Shown here: positions 1 to 6,370 of the stretch, piece after piece
How the letters are laid out: every line of letters starts with the position of its first letter
Position numbering within the stretch: the first letter of the stretch is position 1
Assembly (NCBI GenBank): GCA_016210375.1
Contig: JACQUH010000005.1
Span: forward strand, 1 to 13,643
Origin: Chloroflexota bacterium
GTDB taxonomy: Bacteria; Chloroflexota; Dehalococcoidia; Lucifugimonadales; JACPCL1
Reading direction: 5' to 3'
Length of the DNA: 13,643 nucleotides
The notes under the pieces: generated by a model
Databases searched by the model: none
The model's input: the letters and a program-made list of their open reading frames with translations, nothing else
Told to the model about the DNA's origin: nothing
Position numbers and translations under genes: made by a program

Positions 1-100
1 GAGCCTGTCCTTGAGTCCTTCTTTGGAAGAACGAAAGGGGGAGCCAGAGGGGGTTAGGTCGGAACCCAACTGGCAGGTTTCTAGTTAATGACCATAAGGG
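1..100 (+). repeat. R1 intergenic repeat, copy A (left-truncated by window)
   Basis: This copy ends in the R1 core motif GGGGGTTAGGTC (about 49-60), followed by an outer arm ending GACCATAAGGG (90-100). The internal stretch CCTGTCCTTGAGTC recurs in copy B (from about 2680) and, inverted, in copy C (about 3205-3220). The left half lies outside the window. It sits downstream of hisB, so it is intergenic on the side visible here. Confidence 0.75.
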
Positions 101-184
101 GGCGGCATCATGCCCCAGCCCTTCGGCTGCGCTCAGGGCAGGCTCTTCAGGCTGGGGTCAAAAAGCCATTTTGAGATGGTTTTT
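97..184 (+). repeat. R2 hairpin module, copy 1
   Basis: The module begins GGGCGGCATCATGCC, contains an imperfect GCCCCAGCC/GGCTGGGG stem, and ends with GCCATTTTGAGATGG. Homologous copies in the opposite orientation lie at 2526-2597 and 4797-4874. In each case the module abuts an R1 outer end or lies beside an R1 copy, so R1 and R2 behave as parts of a composite repeat. Confidence 0.7.
160..184 (-). terminator. Possible hisB transcription terminator
   Basis: Reading leftward just past the hisB stop, an A-tract and CCAT are followed by a short loop, ATGGC and a run of five T. The GC stem is only about 4 bp, extended by A-T pairs, so it is weak as an intrinsic terminator. The same sequence belongs to repeat R2, so the resemblance may be incidental. 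Confidence 0.3.
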
Positions 185-198
185 GGGCGGACAGGACA

Positions 199-1092
199 CT
201 AGGCAGAAACCGTCCCTTTGGTGCTGGGTACTGCCCCTGCGGCCCGCGGGTCTTGCTCCACAGCGGCCCGCAGGGCGCGAGCCACGGCTTTGAAGATGGC
301 TTCCGCCTTATGGTGCGGGTCGCTGCCGCGAAGCACCTGCACGTGGAGGTTGATGCCCCCCTCAAGGGCGAACCGTTCAAGGAAGTGGGCCACCATCTCG
401 CCCCCCAGGCTCCCAACGCGGGCGCCGTCCAGCTTGGCATCCACCACGGCGTACCCCCTGCCACCCACGTCTACGGCCACCTGCACCAGGGCCTCATCCA
501 GAGGGACAATGGCGCTGCCCATCCTCCGTATCCCCCTACCCTCCCCTATGGCCTGGCGTAGCGCCCGCCCCAGGACGATGGCCACGTCTTCCGCCAGGTG
601 GTGGTTGTCTGGCAAGCCATCCCCCTGGGCGCTCACCCGCAGGTCTAGCAAGCCGTGCCGGGCAATCTGGGCCAGCAGGTGGTCCAGCATGGCATCGCCA
701 CTTTGAACCTGGTAATGCCCCTGGCCGTCCAGGTTCACCTCCACCGTCACATTGGTCTCCGCCGTCTCTCTGGTGACCAGGGCCGAGCGGCCCAGCGGCG
801 CAGAAGGCTGCCCCGCCGGCACGGGTGTTGCGAGCCGCCGCCGTACCCGGGGCGATGTCACTACCAGGTCGCTGGATACGTGGATCCTGTTGCCGACGCG
901 GGAGGTCTGGCCCTGGACTAACCCCAGGTTGACGTAGCGCCGCAGCGAGGCGGTGGTCATCCCGAGGTCCCTGGCCCGCTGGGCCAGGGTCACTGTTTCC
1001 GACGGGGCTTGCCGCCGCCGCCGGCGGCGACGGGCTACCACGGGCTGTTCTTCGGTCATGTCCAGTCTCTCCTTTGGCTGTTCTTCAGTCAT
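199..1092 (-). CDS. hisB: Imidazoleglycerol-phosphate dehydratase with an N-terminal helix-turn-helix extension
   Basis: HisB dehydrates imidazole glycerol phosphate to imidazole acetol phosphate in histidine synthesis, using a manganese site. Residues about 102-281 form the whole catalytic domain: DHLL (137-140), RHG (145-147), DNHHLAED (162-169), the VPLDEA segment (197-201), and HHKAEAIFK (260-268). The C-terminal PSTKG (290-294) is also typical. Usual HisB is about 195-200 residues; this one has 297. The extra N-terminus holds an arginine run (21-27) and a MerR-like helix-turn-helix at about 34-78, with LGMTTASLRRYVNLGLV as its recognisable core. Its ATG overlaps the hisC stop by 8 bp, so the two are translationally coupled. 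A second in-frame ATG at 1059, made by a 33-bp duplication, is an equally good start. The catalytic assignment is secure; a DNA-binding role for the extension is inference. Confidence 0.95.
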   Translation of the reverse strand: MTEEQPKERLDMTEEQPVVARRRRRRRQAPSETVTLAQRARDLGMTTASLRRYVNLGLVQGQTSRVGNRIHVSSDLVVTSPRVRRRLATPVPAGQPSAPLGRSALVTRETAETNVTVEVNLDGQGHYQVQSGDAMLDHLLAQIARHGLLDLRVSAQGDGLPDNHHLAEDVAIVLGRALRQAIGEGRGIRRMGSAIVPLDEALVQVAVDVGGRGYAVVDAKLDGARVGSLGGEMVAHFLERFALEGGINLHVQVLRGSDPHHKAEAIFKAVARALRAAVEQDPRAAGAVPSTKGTVSA

Positions 1093-1108
1093 GTGCAGTC
1101 TCTCCTTC
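1043..1108 (-). repeat. 33-bp tandem duplication of the hisB ribosome binding site and start codon
   Basis: Two adjacent 33-bp units (1043-1075 and 1076-1108) match at 30 of 33 positions. On the coding strand each carries AAGGAGAGACTG, then ACATGAC, then GAAGAACAGCC. Each therefore has its own Shine-Dalgarno sequence and in-frame ATG (1092 and 1059). The peptide repeat MTEEQP at HisB residues 1-6 and 12-17 reflects it. The upstream unit also contains the end of hisC. Confidence 0.9.
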
Positions 1109-2203
1109 TCCCAGAATGGCTTGTAGTGCGCTTACCAGGGCCCTGTTGTGGTGTGCAAGGCCCACGCTGACCCGAATGTAATCTCGCAAAAGGGGTGTGT
1201 CGTAATAGCGGACGAAGATTCCCCGCCGCGCTAGCTCCCCGTAGAGGGAACGGCCCTTCCCCTGGCGCAGGCGGCACAGGATGAAGTTGGCGCTGGACGG
1301 AACCGGTGTGAGCTGGGGAAACCGCCCCAGCTCTACAAAGAGGCGGTCCCGCTCCTCCACCAGACTCTTCACCCTGGACAGGAGCAGTTCTCTGTCCTGA
1401 AGAGAGGCGAGCAGCGCGATCTCCGAAGCCACCGTGATATTGTACGGTGGTTTGATCACCAAGAGCCGTTCCGCCACCGCCGGGTCCATGAGGCCGTAGC
1501 CGATGCGCAGGCCAGCCAGGCCTGCCCACTTGCTGAAGGATCGTAGCACAACCAGGTTGTTGTGCTCTGGCACAAGGCTGGCAACCGTGCTGCCCGCGAA
1601 CTCGTAGTAGGCCTCGTCCACCACAACCACCAACCCCATTTTCAGTGACTCTTGCACCGTTTCCTGGCTCACCAGGTTGCCCGTTGGGTTGTTGGGCGAC
1701 GTGAGGAACAGCACCTTGGCCCCTTGCCTTGCCTCCCGGCCGATCGCTTCCAGGTCAAGGTCAAAGGTCTCGTCTCTGGGAACAGACACCATAGTCCCGC
1801 CTACCAGGTGGGTGAAGGTGGCGTACATGGCAAAGGTGGGTACAGATTGGATGACCCTGTCGCCAGGCCCCACGAAAAGGCGCAACAGCAGGTCTATGAG
1901 CTCGTCGCTGCCCGCACCTGCCACGACCCTATCCGGCGTGGTGCCAGCGTACTCCGCCAGGGCGTGCCGTACCCTGCGCTGCTGGGGGTCCGGGTAGATG
2001 TGATAGGTGCGGCAAGAGGCAAGAGCCTGCTGCACCCCGGGCGAGGCGCCATACAGGTTCTCATTGCCATCCAGTTTGATGATCTGCTCTTCTGGGATGC
2101 CCGCCATTCTGGCCAAGACCTCCGGTGGGTCAATCGCGGCGTATGGCTCCGCCTCTACCAGGTGGGGGCGCATGAGCCTTCGGATGTCAGTGCGTTCGTT
2201 CAT
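1085..2203 (-). CDS. hisC: Histidinol-phosphate aminotransferase
   Basis: HisC is a PLP-dependent class-I/II aminotransferase that converts imidazole acetol phosphate and glutamate to histidinol phosphate. From the chosen ATG the protein has 372 residues, the usual family length. Visible features are the substrate-loop DGNENLYGASP (45-55), SPNNPTG (169-175), DEAYYEF (196-202), the PLP lysine K225 in SFSKWAGLAG, and the carboxylate-binding arginine R344 in YIRVSVG. The frame stays open for 88 more codons to an ATG at 2467 with a better ribosome binding site. That stretch resembles no HisC N-terminus and contains a repeat-like hairpin, so I start at 2203; an ATG at 2173, preceded by GAAGG, is also possible. 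It overlaps hisB by 8 bp. The product follows from the PLP motifs plus the adjacent hisB. Confidence 0.93.
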   Translation of the reverse strand: MNERTDIRRLMRPHLVEAEPYAAIDPPEVLARMAGIPEEQIIKLDGNENLYGASPGVQQALASCRTYHIYPDPQQRRVRHALAEYAGTTPDRVVAGAGSDELIDLLLRLFVGPGDRVIQSVPTFAMYATFTHLVGGTMVSVPRDETFDLDLEAIGREARQGAKVLFLTSPNNPTGNLVSQETVQESLKMGLVVVVDEAYYEFAGSTVASLVPEHNNLVVLRSFSKWAGLAGLRIGYGLMDPAVAERLLVIKPPYNITVASEIALLASLQDRELLLSRVKSLVEERDRLFVELGRFPQLTPVPSSANFILCRLRQGKGRSLYGELARRGIFVRYYDTPLLRDYIRVSVGLAHHNRALVSALQAILGEGETAHD

Positions 2204-2467
2204 TCTCGTGAGCAAGTTATAGCTCCCAAGAGTCTTTTTGAGGATACCCTTGAAGGAGGCGGCGTGACGCCCCAGCTTTTGGACTGGGGTGAAGAGGAAC
2301 ATTCCTGGATAGAGTGAGGCGTTGCTGCGAAAAGGTACCTGATAGTTGCACCACTCAGCGGTCTCAAGAGCCATTGAAGCAATCTCGGAGGCATTGCACT
2401 TGTAGCAAAACTCCTGCGTTAACACTACGCAATAAGCGTCCGTTTTGCAAGCCGTGCGCAACGCCAT
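2204..2467 (-). other. Open, cysteine-rich in-frame extension or leader upstream of hisC
   Basis: This stretch is in frame with hisC and has no stop for 88 codons. It begins at an ATG preceded by AAAGGTG, a good ribosome binding site. The translation has five cysteines in its first 40 residues and I recognise no family in it. It includes a GCCCCAGC/CTGGGG hairpin with flanks resembling repeat R2 (about 2255-2297), and is visibly less GC-rich than hisC. It could be the 5' leader of hisC-hisB, a decayed gene fused in frame, or a genuine N-terminal extension. I looked for a T-box style leader and saw no convincing T-box motif. Confidence 0.4.
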
Positions 2468-2525
2468 TATCCTTCACCTTTCACCAATAGGGGTGAAGCT
2501 CACGCCAACAAACCAGGCAACTATT

Positions 2526-2597
2526 GAAAAACTATCTCAGAATGCTTTTCTTTGCCCCAGCCCTTCAGCCAAGGGGCTGGGGAATCTTGCCGCCCCC
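2526..2597 (-). repeat. R2 hairpin module, copy 2 (inverted)
   Basis: It reads AACTATCTCAGAATGC, then a strong GCCCCAGCCC / GGGGCTGGGG stem, then CTTGCCGCCCCC. This is the reverse complement of the copy at 97-184 with substitutions. It joins directly to the left arm of R1 copy B. Confidence 0.75.
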
Positions 2598-2756
2598 TTA
2601 TGGTCATGAACGAAATAGTTTGTCGCCTACTCTGACCTTTCCCCTCTACTTTTTCTTCTCCTTCCCGCATCAGGAAGAGCCTGTCCTTGAGTCTTTCTTT
2701 GGAAAGACGTAGGAGGGAATAAGGGGGTTAGGTCAAATAGTTCAAGACCGTCAGGG
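2595..2756. repeat. R1 intergenic repeat, copy B
   Basis: This is the most complete copy by its ends. The left arm starts CCCTTATGGTC and runs through GAAATAGTTTG to CTGACCTTTCCCC. The right arm reads GGGGGTTAGGTC, AAATAGTT, then GACCGTCAGGG, a diverged and shortened inverted counterpart of the left arm. The centre holds a GTCTTTC / GAAAGAC stem (2691-2709 region) instead of the long palindromes of copies D-F. Confidence 0.75.
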
Positions 2757-2861
2757 AATGGTGCCACGAGGCTTTTGGGGATAGCTTCAACAGTTGGTGG
2801 CCAGGGGGCGGCGGTGGGAAGGCCCCAGCGATTCCCACAAGTTGGGTGTGAGTACGGCCGG

Positions 2862-2978
2862 GTTCCGATTGCGTGTGGGTGGTACCCATATCCCCCGACT
2901 GAAGTCGGGGGTTAAGTGAAACCAGCCCCTGCACTAAAGTGCCAGGGGCTGGTACGACAACTGATAGGCAATCGGAAC
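2862..2978. ncRNA. Possible multi-branched structured element containing R3 double hairpin, copy 1
   Basis: An 11-bp perfect closing stem (GTTCCGATTGC, 2862-2872, with its complement at 2968-2978) encloses a 5-bp stem (GTACC 2882-2886 with GGTAC 2951-2955) and two hairpins. The first is CCCCCGACT / AGTCGGGGG (2892-2911). The second is a 12-bp stem with one bulged C around a TAAA loop (2923-2951). The two-hairpin part recurs inverted at 4713-4773, so it belongs to a repeat family (R3). Similar TAAA-loop hairpins are found at ends of IS200/IS605-type elements in many bacteria, but no transposase is seen. An RNA role is inference. Confidence 0.4.
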
Positions 2979-3144
2979 GTGCAACAGCGTGCTCTTGTGG
3001 CCTTCCCAAGGGTGGGCTACAATCACGCTGTCCTGGGGCTCCGGGGCGTCTTGCCATTGCAACTTGCGCCACTGTCTCAGGAAAGGCAAGGTCTTTCGGT
3101 TTTCCGAGCGCCCGTGGAAGCAGTACCCAGTACCACAGCCCAAA
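2979..3144. other. Unassigned intergenic stretch
   Basis: I recognise no gene or repeat here. A leftward open frame of 69 codons (2934-3143) crosses it and runs into the hairpins of the preceding element. It has no recognisable domain and no convincing ribosome binding site. The stretch could be decayed coding or mobile DNA. Confidence 0.3.
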
Positions 3145-3291
3145 GGTTATTGACTGAATAACCTAACCCCTTCTGGCTCCCTCCTTCGTCCCGATTCCAT
3201 GGGGACTCAAGGACAAGCTCTTCCCGCACGGGAAGGGGGGAAGAGTTGTTGGAACCCCACTGGAAAAGTGTTCGGTCAATGAACATAAGGC
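3145..3291 (-). repeat. R1 intergenic repeat, copy C (inverted)
   Basis: It begins with a 7-bp inverted repeat GGTTATT / AATAACC (3145-3163), then CCTAACCCCTTCTGGCTCC, which is the R1 core end in reverse. The internal GACTCAAGGACAAGC is the reverse of the CTTGTCC-type stretch in copies A and B. A GGAACCCCACTGG arm ending GAACATAAGG (3281-3290) closes it. It lies upstream of lhgO. Confidence 0.7.
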
Positions 3292-3382
3292 TGTGGCATC
3301 CCATTGTCCACATATGCCGCCCCCTTCAGGGTGCGGTGAACCGGCCAAGGCACAGAAAGACCCTGCCGTAAAGGGAAGCGAG

Positions 3383-4603
3383 ATGACGTCCAGCAAGAGG
3401 TATGACGTGGCTATCATTGGCGGCGGTATCCTGGGCCTGGTCACCGCTATGAAGCTCACCCAGGCATTCCCCAGGCGCCGGGTGGTCGTGCTGGAAAAGG
3501 AGCGAGACCTCGCCGCTCACCAGACGGGGCGCAACAGCGGCGTCATCCACTCCGGCCTGTACTACCGTCCTGGCTCCTACAAGGCCGCCCTTTGCGTGCG
3601 GGGCGGCAGAGAGCTACGGGGCTTCTGTGACCAGCACAGCATCAACTACGACTTGATCGGCAAGGTGGTGGTGGCTACCAGCGAGGCGGAGTTGCCGGCC
3701 CTCCAGACCCTGTACGAGCGCGGAACGGCTAATGGTGTGGAGGGGCTGCAGGTGATCGGCCCGGAGCGCCTGAAGGAGATAGAGCCCCACGCCTACGGCG
3801 TCAAGGCGCTGTACTGCCCTGCGACAGGCATCCTTGACTATAAGCAGGTCAGCCTGGCCTATGCCAGTCAGATGCAGGAGAATGGCGCAGACCTCTTCAC
3901 CAGCGCCAGGGTGAACAGGATACACGCCTCTCCCGAGGGTGTGGCCCTTGAGACCAGCCAGGGGGACTTTGAGGCCAGGCACCTTATCAACTGCGCGGGC
4001 CTCCACGCCGACGTCATCGTCCGCATGATGGGGCTAAAGTCCGACGTACGAATTATCCCCTTCCGTGGCGAGTACTACACCATCGCCCCGGCGCGGCACG
4101 GCCTGGTCAAGGGCCTCATCTACCCTGTGCCCAACCCCTTGTTCCCTTTCCTGGGCGTCCACTTCACGCGCAGGATCGGGGGTGATGTGGAGGCTGGCCC
4201 CAATGCCGTGCTGGCCCTTGCCCGGGAGGGCTACACCAAGACGACGGTCAACCTGGGCGACCTGGCTGGCACCTTGGCCTGGCCCGGATTCTGGCATATG
4301 GCGCGAAAGTACTGGAGGACGGGTATGGGGGAGGTGTACCGCTCCATGAGCAAAAAGGCCTTCACCAAGGCCCTTCAGAGGCTGCTGCCAGAGATACGAG
4401 GGGAAGACCTGGTGGCCGCTGGTGCGGGTGTGCGCGCCCAGGCCGTGGACCGCAAAGGCTTCCTGCTGGACGACTTCAGCATCATTGAAACCAGGAACGC
4501 CATACACGTCCAGAACGCCCCCTCGCCCGCCGCCACATCCTCTCTGGCTATCGGGGAGCATATTGTGGGCCTGGCCGCCAAGTCCTTCGGGCTTGCCCCG
4601 TGA
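3383..4603 (+). CDS. lhgO: L-2-hydroxyglutarate oxidase, FAD-dependent (LhgO family)
   Basis: LhgO oxidises L-2-hydroxyglutarate to 2-oxoglutarate using FAD and usually passes electrons to the quinone pool at the membrane. The 406-residue protein matches the family length of about 400. It opens with a Rossmann FAD-binding motif (DVAIIGGGILGLVTA, 8-22) and an acidic strand end VVVLEKE (34-40). The family signature follows: HQTGRNSGVIHSGLYYRPGS (46-65). Other DAO-superfamily segments are LINCAGLHAD (201-210), PFRGEYY (226-232), GVHFTRR (258-264), and the C-terminal GAGVRAQAVD (347-356). The ATG at 3383 follows AAAGGGAAG. An upstream in-frame ATG at 3293 would add 30 residues lying in repeat DNA and is rejected. 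The gene stands alone between repeat clusters. The exact substrate within this oxidase family is inferred from the motif pattern. Confidence 0.88.
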   Translation: MTSSKRYDVAIIGGGILGLVTAMKLTQAFPRRRVVVLEKERDLAAHQTGRNSGVIHSGLYYRPGSYKAALCVRGGRELRGFCDQHSINYDLIGKVVVATSEAELPALQTLYERGTANGVEGLQVIGPERLKEIEPHAYGVKALYCPATGILDYKQVSLAYASQMQENGADLFTSARVNRIHASPEGVALETSQGDFEARHLINCAGLHADVIVRMMGLKSDVRIIPFRGEYYTIAPARHGLVKGLIYPVPNPLFPFLGVHFTRRIGGDVEAGPNAVLALAREGYTKTTVNLGDLAGTLAWPGFWHMARKYWRTGMGEVYRSMSKKAFTKALQRLLPEIRGEDLVAAGAGVRAQAVDRKGFLLDDFSIIETRNAIHVQNAPSPAATSSLAIGEHIVGLAAKSFGLAP

Positions 4604-4693
4604 AGGCTGTTCCTCTGCAAAGCCTTGTCTGACATCCCTTTGCCGTCAGCCTTGGGTTGAAGACAGAGCTACGGGGAAAGCAGAGAGGGGGTC
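4603..4693 (+). repeat. R4 direct repeat, copy 1
   Basis: It starts at the last base of the lhgO stop codon. It resembles 5107-5196 along its whole length. The core 4639-4689 matches 5141-5191 at 46 of 51 positions. The two copies bracket about 410 bp of R3, R2 and R1 repeats. Confidence 0.85.
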
Positions 4694-4712
4694 TGTCTGC
4701 CTTGTAATGGTG

Positions 4713-4773
4713 GTACCTTCCCTGGCACTAAAGTGCCAGGTTTTCAGTTCATCCAACCCCCGACTTATGTCGT
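4713..4773 (-). repeat. R3 double-hairpin module, copy 2 (inverted)
   Basis: It has GTACC, a TAAA-loop hairpin, a TTTTCAGTTCATCC linker, then CCCCCGACTTATGTCG. This matches the reverse complement of 2886-2911 plus 2923-2955. The second hairpin is degraded here and runs into an R1-end-like sequence (AAACGAAATAACCTAAC). Confidence 0.7.
4721..4744 (+). terminator. Candidate intrinsic terminator of lhgO
   Basis: A perfect 8-bp stem CCTGGCAC / GTGCCAGG around a TAAA loop is followed by TTTT, 117 bases past the lhgO stop. The form suits a rho-independent terminator, though the T-run is short and the hairpin belongs to repeat family R3. Confidence 0.45.
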
Positions 4774-4796
4774 AAACGAAATAACCTAACTCCCTG

Positions 4797-4874
4797 TTAA
4801 CTATCTCAAAATGGCTTCCTGCACCTCAGCCTTTAGGCTGAGGCATGATACCACCCCCTGAAGGGGGCGGTGCC
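4797..4874 (-). repeat. R2 hairpin module, copy 3 (inverted)
   Basis: It contains AACTATCTCAAAATGGC, a hairpin with arms CCTCAGCC and GGCTGAGG, then GCATGATACC and a CCACCCCCT / GGGGGCGG hairpin. The order and sequence match the reverse complement of copy 1, and the stem sequence has changed while staying paired. Confidence 0.75.
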
Positions 4875-4884
4875 AAGCGAGTTT

Positions 4885-5072
4885 GCGATAGTTTCTTAAT
4901 CCTCCCTCCCCCAGGGGAAGGGGTAGATCCCAAACGTGAGTATCTGAACACGGCAAAGCCGTGTTCAGATACTCACGACAGGAACATCCCCCTCTCCGTT
5001 GCGGAGAGGGGGATAAAAGGGGGAGAAGTTAGAACCACACAAGCACAAGTATTGAGTTAATGACCATCAGGC
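4885..5072 (-). repeat. R1 intergenic repeat, copy D with central palindrome
   Basis: Contents in order: a TTAATCC start and a CCCTTCCCC-type degenerate hairpin; the central palindrome at 4936-4976; a perfect 11-bp hairpin with arm CCCCCTCTCCG and loop TTG (4988-5012); and a right arm GTTAGAACC to GACCATCAGGC (5062-5072). The 11-bp hairpin is identical in stem, but not in loop, to one in copy F (8481-8505), which lies on the other side of its palindrome. Copies D and F are therefore in opposite orientations. Confidence 0.75.
4936..4976. repeat. Perfect 19-bp palindromic hairpin (HP1)
   Basis: The left arm GTGAGTATCTGAACACGGC (4936-4954) pairs perfectly with 4958-4976 around loop AAA. HP2 at 6464-6504 has the same length and layout but differs at three arm positions, each matched by the complementary change in the other arm. 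There is no T-run, so an intrinsic terminator is unlikely, although it lies between convergent genes. Confidence 0.95.
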
Positions 5073-5106
5073 GAGGGTTTCCAAAGATTCTTTCGAACGA
5101 GTTCTA

Positions 5107-5196
5107 AAGGCTACTCTACAAAGGCGCTGTCTTCCGTTCCTTTGCCGTCGGCCTTGGGCTGAGGACAGAGCAACTGGGAAAGCAGAGAGGGCGGTC
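5107..5196 (+). repeat. R4 direct repeat, copy 2
   Basis: Direct repeat of 4603-4693, with the conserved block at 5141-5191. It ends within the perfect palindrome 5188-5209, which copy 1 lacks. It lies just beyond the 3' end of the PAC2 gene. Confidence 0.85.
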
Positions 5197-5209
5197 CATG
5201 GACCGCCCT
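5188..5209 (-). terminator. 22-bp perfect palindrome downstream of the PAC2 gene
   Basis: AGGGCGGTCCA is followed directly by its reverse complement, giving a fully self-complementary 22-bp site 42 bp past the PAC2 gene stop. As RNA it forms a strong GC hairpin, but the leftward sequence after it (CTCTGCTTTCC) is only mildly T-rich. It could be a terminator or a protein-binding site. Confidence 0.4.
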
Positions 5210-5251
5210 TATGGACGAAAGATAAGTACGGGCAGGGAACCATGCCCTGTC

Positions 5252-6181
5252 CTAAGGCTCTTCGTTGGCGTCTGGTTCACTCTGGGGAGCGCTCCCGCCC
5301 AGACCGCGCAGGAACTCCTCCACTGAAGGCGCCAGGGGCAAGGCAGGCGCAGGGGCTGGTGGGGGTGGGTCCTCCTGGGCCATGGTTTCCAGGCGGCCAT
5401 CGTAGTCCTGCTCCAGTTTCTGCACCAGGGCCAGGACGCCGGGGTTGCGCTCCACCTCTGCCGACACCCGTTCGTACTGACGGGTGCCCCTCTGGCTGAT
5501 CCCGAGGTCCTGCGGGAAATTGTAGACGTTGCAGAGGACGCTCAGGAGGCGGGCTGCACCGGAGCGGTCCTCTTCCAGTTGTACGTACTGGGGCAGGCGC
5601 ACCATCAAGCTCATGTTTTCAGCGCCCATGGCCGTTACCCGATCCCCCGCCAGGTTCATGATGGAAGTAGGCCCCTGGTAAGGCCCGGGCCTGGAAGCGA
5701 TGGCTCCCCCTACTCCCTTCAGCGGTTCGCCATCCACCGTAGCCATGACCAGGAGAGGCCTGGTATGAGGGACGGCATCGTACATACCGCCGATACGGCA
5801 GTAGCGTTGGATTTTGAAGAACCGCATTACCTCCACAATGGAGTCTATGTACTCCTCGGCGAACATGTGAGGCTCCAACATGTGGAACAGGATGAAATCA
5901 GAGCCCGCCGCTCCAATCCCGTAACGCAGGTTGCTGTTGGGAATGGACAGGCGCCGCTGGCCTTCTACCTGGTAGGTCATGGGGCGATAGCGGGTGAAGT
6001 CAAAAAACTTCCCTGGCGTGGCCAAGGCACCCAGATCCTGCGCGGCCAGGTGGCGCTCCAACCGTGCCAGGGCGAGGGATCCGACGCTGCCCGCATCCAC
6101 CCAGGGGCGAAGGCAAGCGATAAGGTGTGGCTTCCGCAGTTCTGGGACGGGTTCCTTGATCTCAAAGTCACCGACACGCAT
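5252..6181 (-). CDS. PAC2-family protein (proteasome assembly chaperone-like)
   Basis: PAC2-fold proteins are named after the eukaryotic proteasome assembly chaperone. Bacterial members are widespread, but their function is largely unknown. The 309-residue protein shows the bacterial PAC2 pattern: an early strand and turn PHLIACLRPWVDAGSVG (18-34), FDFTRYRP (60-67), a D-FILFHMLEPHM segment (95-106), and the signature VPHTRPLLV (137-145) in the nucleoside-phosphorylase-like core. Residues about 270-285 are a proline/alanine linker, followed by SVEEFLRGLGG (286-296), similar in type to the short helical tail of actinobacterial homologues. No signal peptide or membrane segment is seen. The ATG at 6181 follows AGGGG by 7 bases. 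The gene stands alone between repeats, and no proteasome gene is in the window, so its partner cannot be inferred. Confidence 0.8.
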   Translation of the reverse strand: MRVGDFEIKEPVPELRKPHLIACLRPWVDAGSVGSLALARLERHLAAQDLGALATPGKFFDFTRYRPMTYQVEGQRRLSIPNSNLRYGIGAAGSDFILFHMLEPHMFAEEYIDSIVEVMRFFKIQRYCRIGGMYDAVPHTRPLLVMATVDGEPLKGVGGAIASRPGPYQGPTSIMNLAGDRVTAMGAENMSLMVRLPQYVQLEEDRSGAARLLSVLCNVYNFPQDLGISQRGTRQYERVSAEVERNPGVLALVQKLEQDYDGRLETMAQEDPPPPAPAPALPLAPSVEEFLRGLGGSAPQSEPDANEEP

Positions 6182-6332
6182 AGCTTTCCCCTATCTACTA
6201 TCGCGCTTGCCGATGCGGCCGTTGGTCGCAAAACATGGTCACAAGCCTTCCGGGCTGTGCCTTCTATTATAACTCATAACCTCCATCTATCAAATCCGAT
6301 GCTGGGGGCGGGTTCTATTTGCTTTCGGGGCG

Positions 6333-6364
6333 CTGTTACCGCCCCGTTCACGGGGCGGTAACAG
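6333..6364. repeat. 14-bp perfect hairpin upstream of the PAC2 gene
   Basis: CTGTTACCGCCCCG (6333-6346) pairs perfectly with 6351-6364 around loop TTCA. It resembles the CCGCCCC-type hairpin arms near R1 ends at 4848-4870 and 3317-3338. Bases 6182-6332 hold no other recognisable feature. Confidence 0.85.
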
Positions 6365-6370
6365 GCTGTA

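Noticed and set aside
2204..2530. T-box or other riboswitch leader before hisC
   Set aside because: I looked for the conserved T-box sequence and a matching terminator and found none. The only clear hairpin is R2-like.
2934..3143. 69-codon leftward frame between hisC and lhgO
   Set aside because: It runs through the R3 hairpins, has no clear ribosome binding site and no recognisable domain. It may be decayed coding DNA but is not supported as a gene.
3293..3382. 30-residue upstream extension of LhgO
   Set aside because: It falls in repeat-derived DNA. The FAD-binding domain begins right after the ATG at 3383, which has its own ribosome binding site.
2468..3382. CRISPR array or tRNA in the repeat-rich gaps
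   Set aside because: The repeats are dispersed, of both orientations and irregularly spaced, with no regular spacers. No tRNA T-loop or cloverleaf pattern was found in any gap.
4936..4976. Palindromes HP1-HP3 as ordinary intrinsic terminators
   Set aside because: None is followed by a T-run on either strand, and they are embedded in a repeat family rather than placed at a fixed distance from stops.
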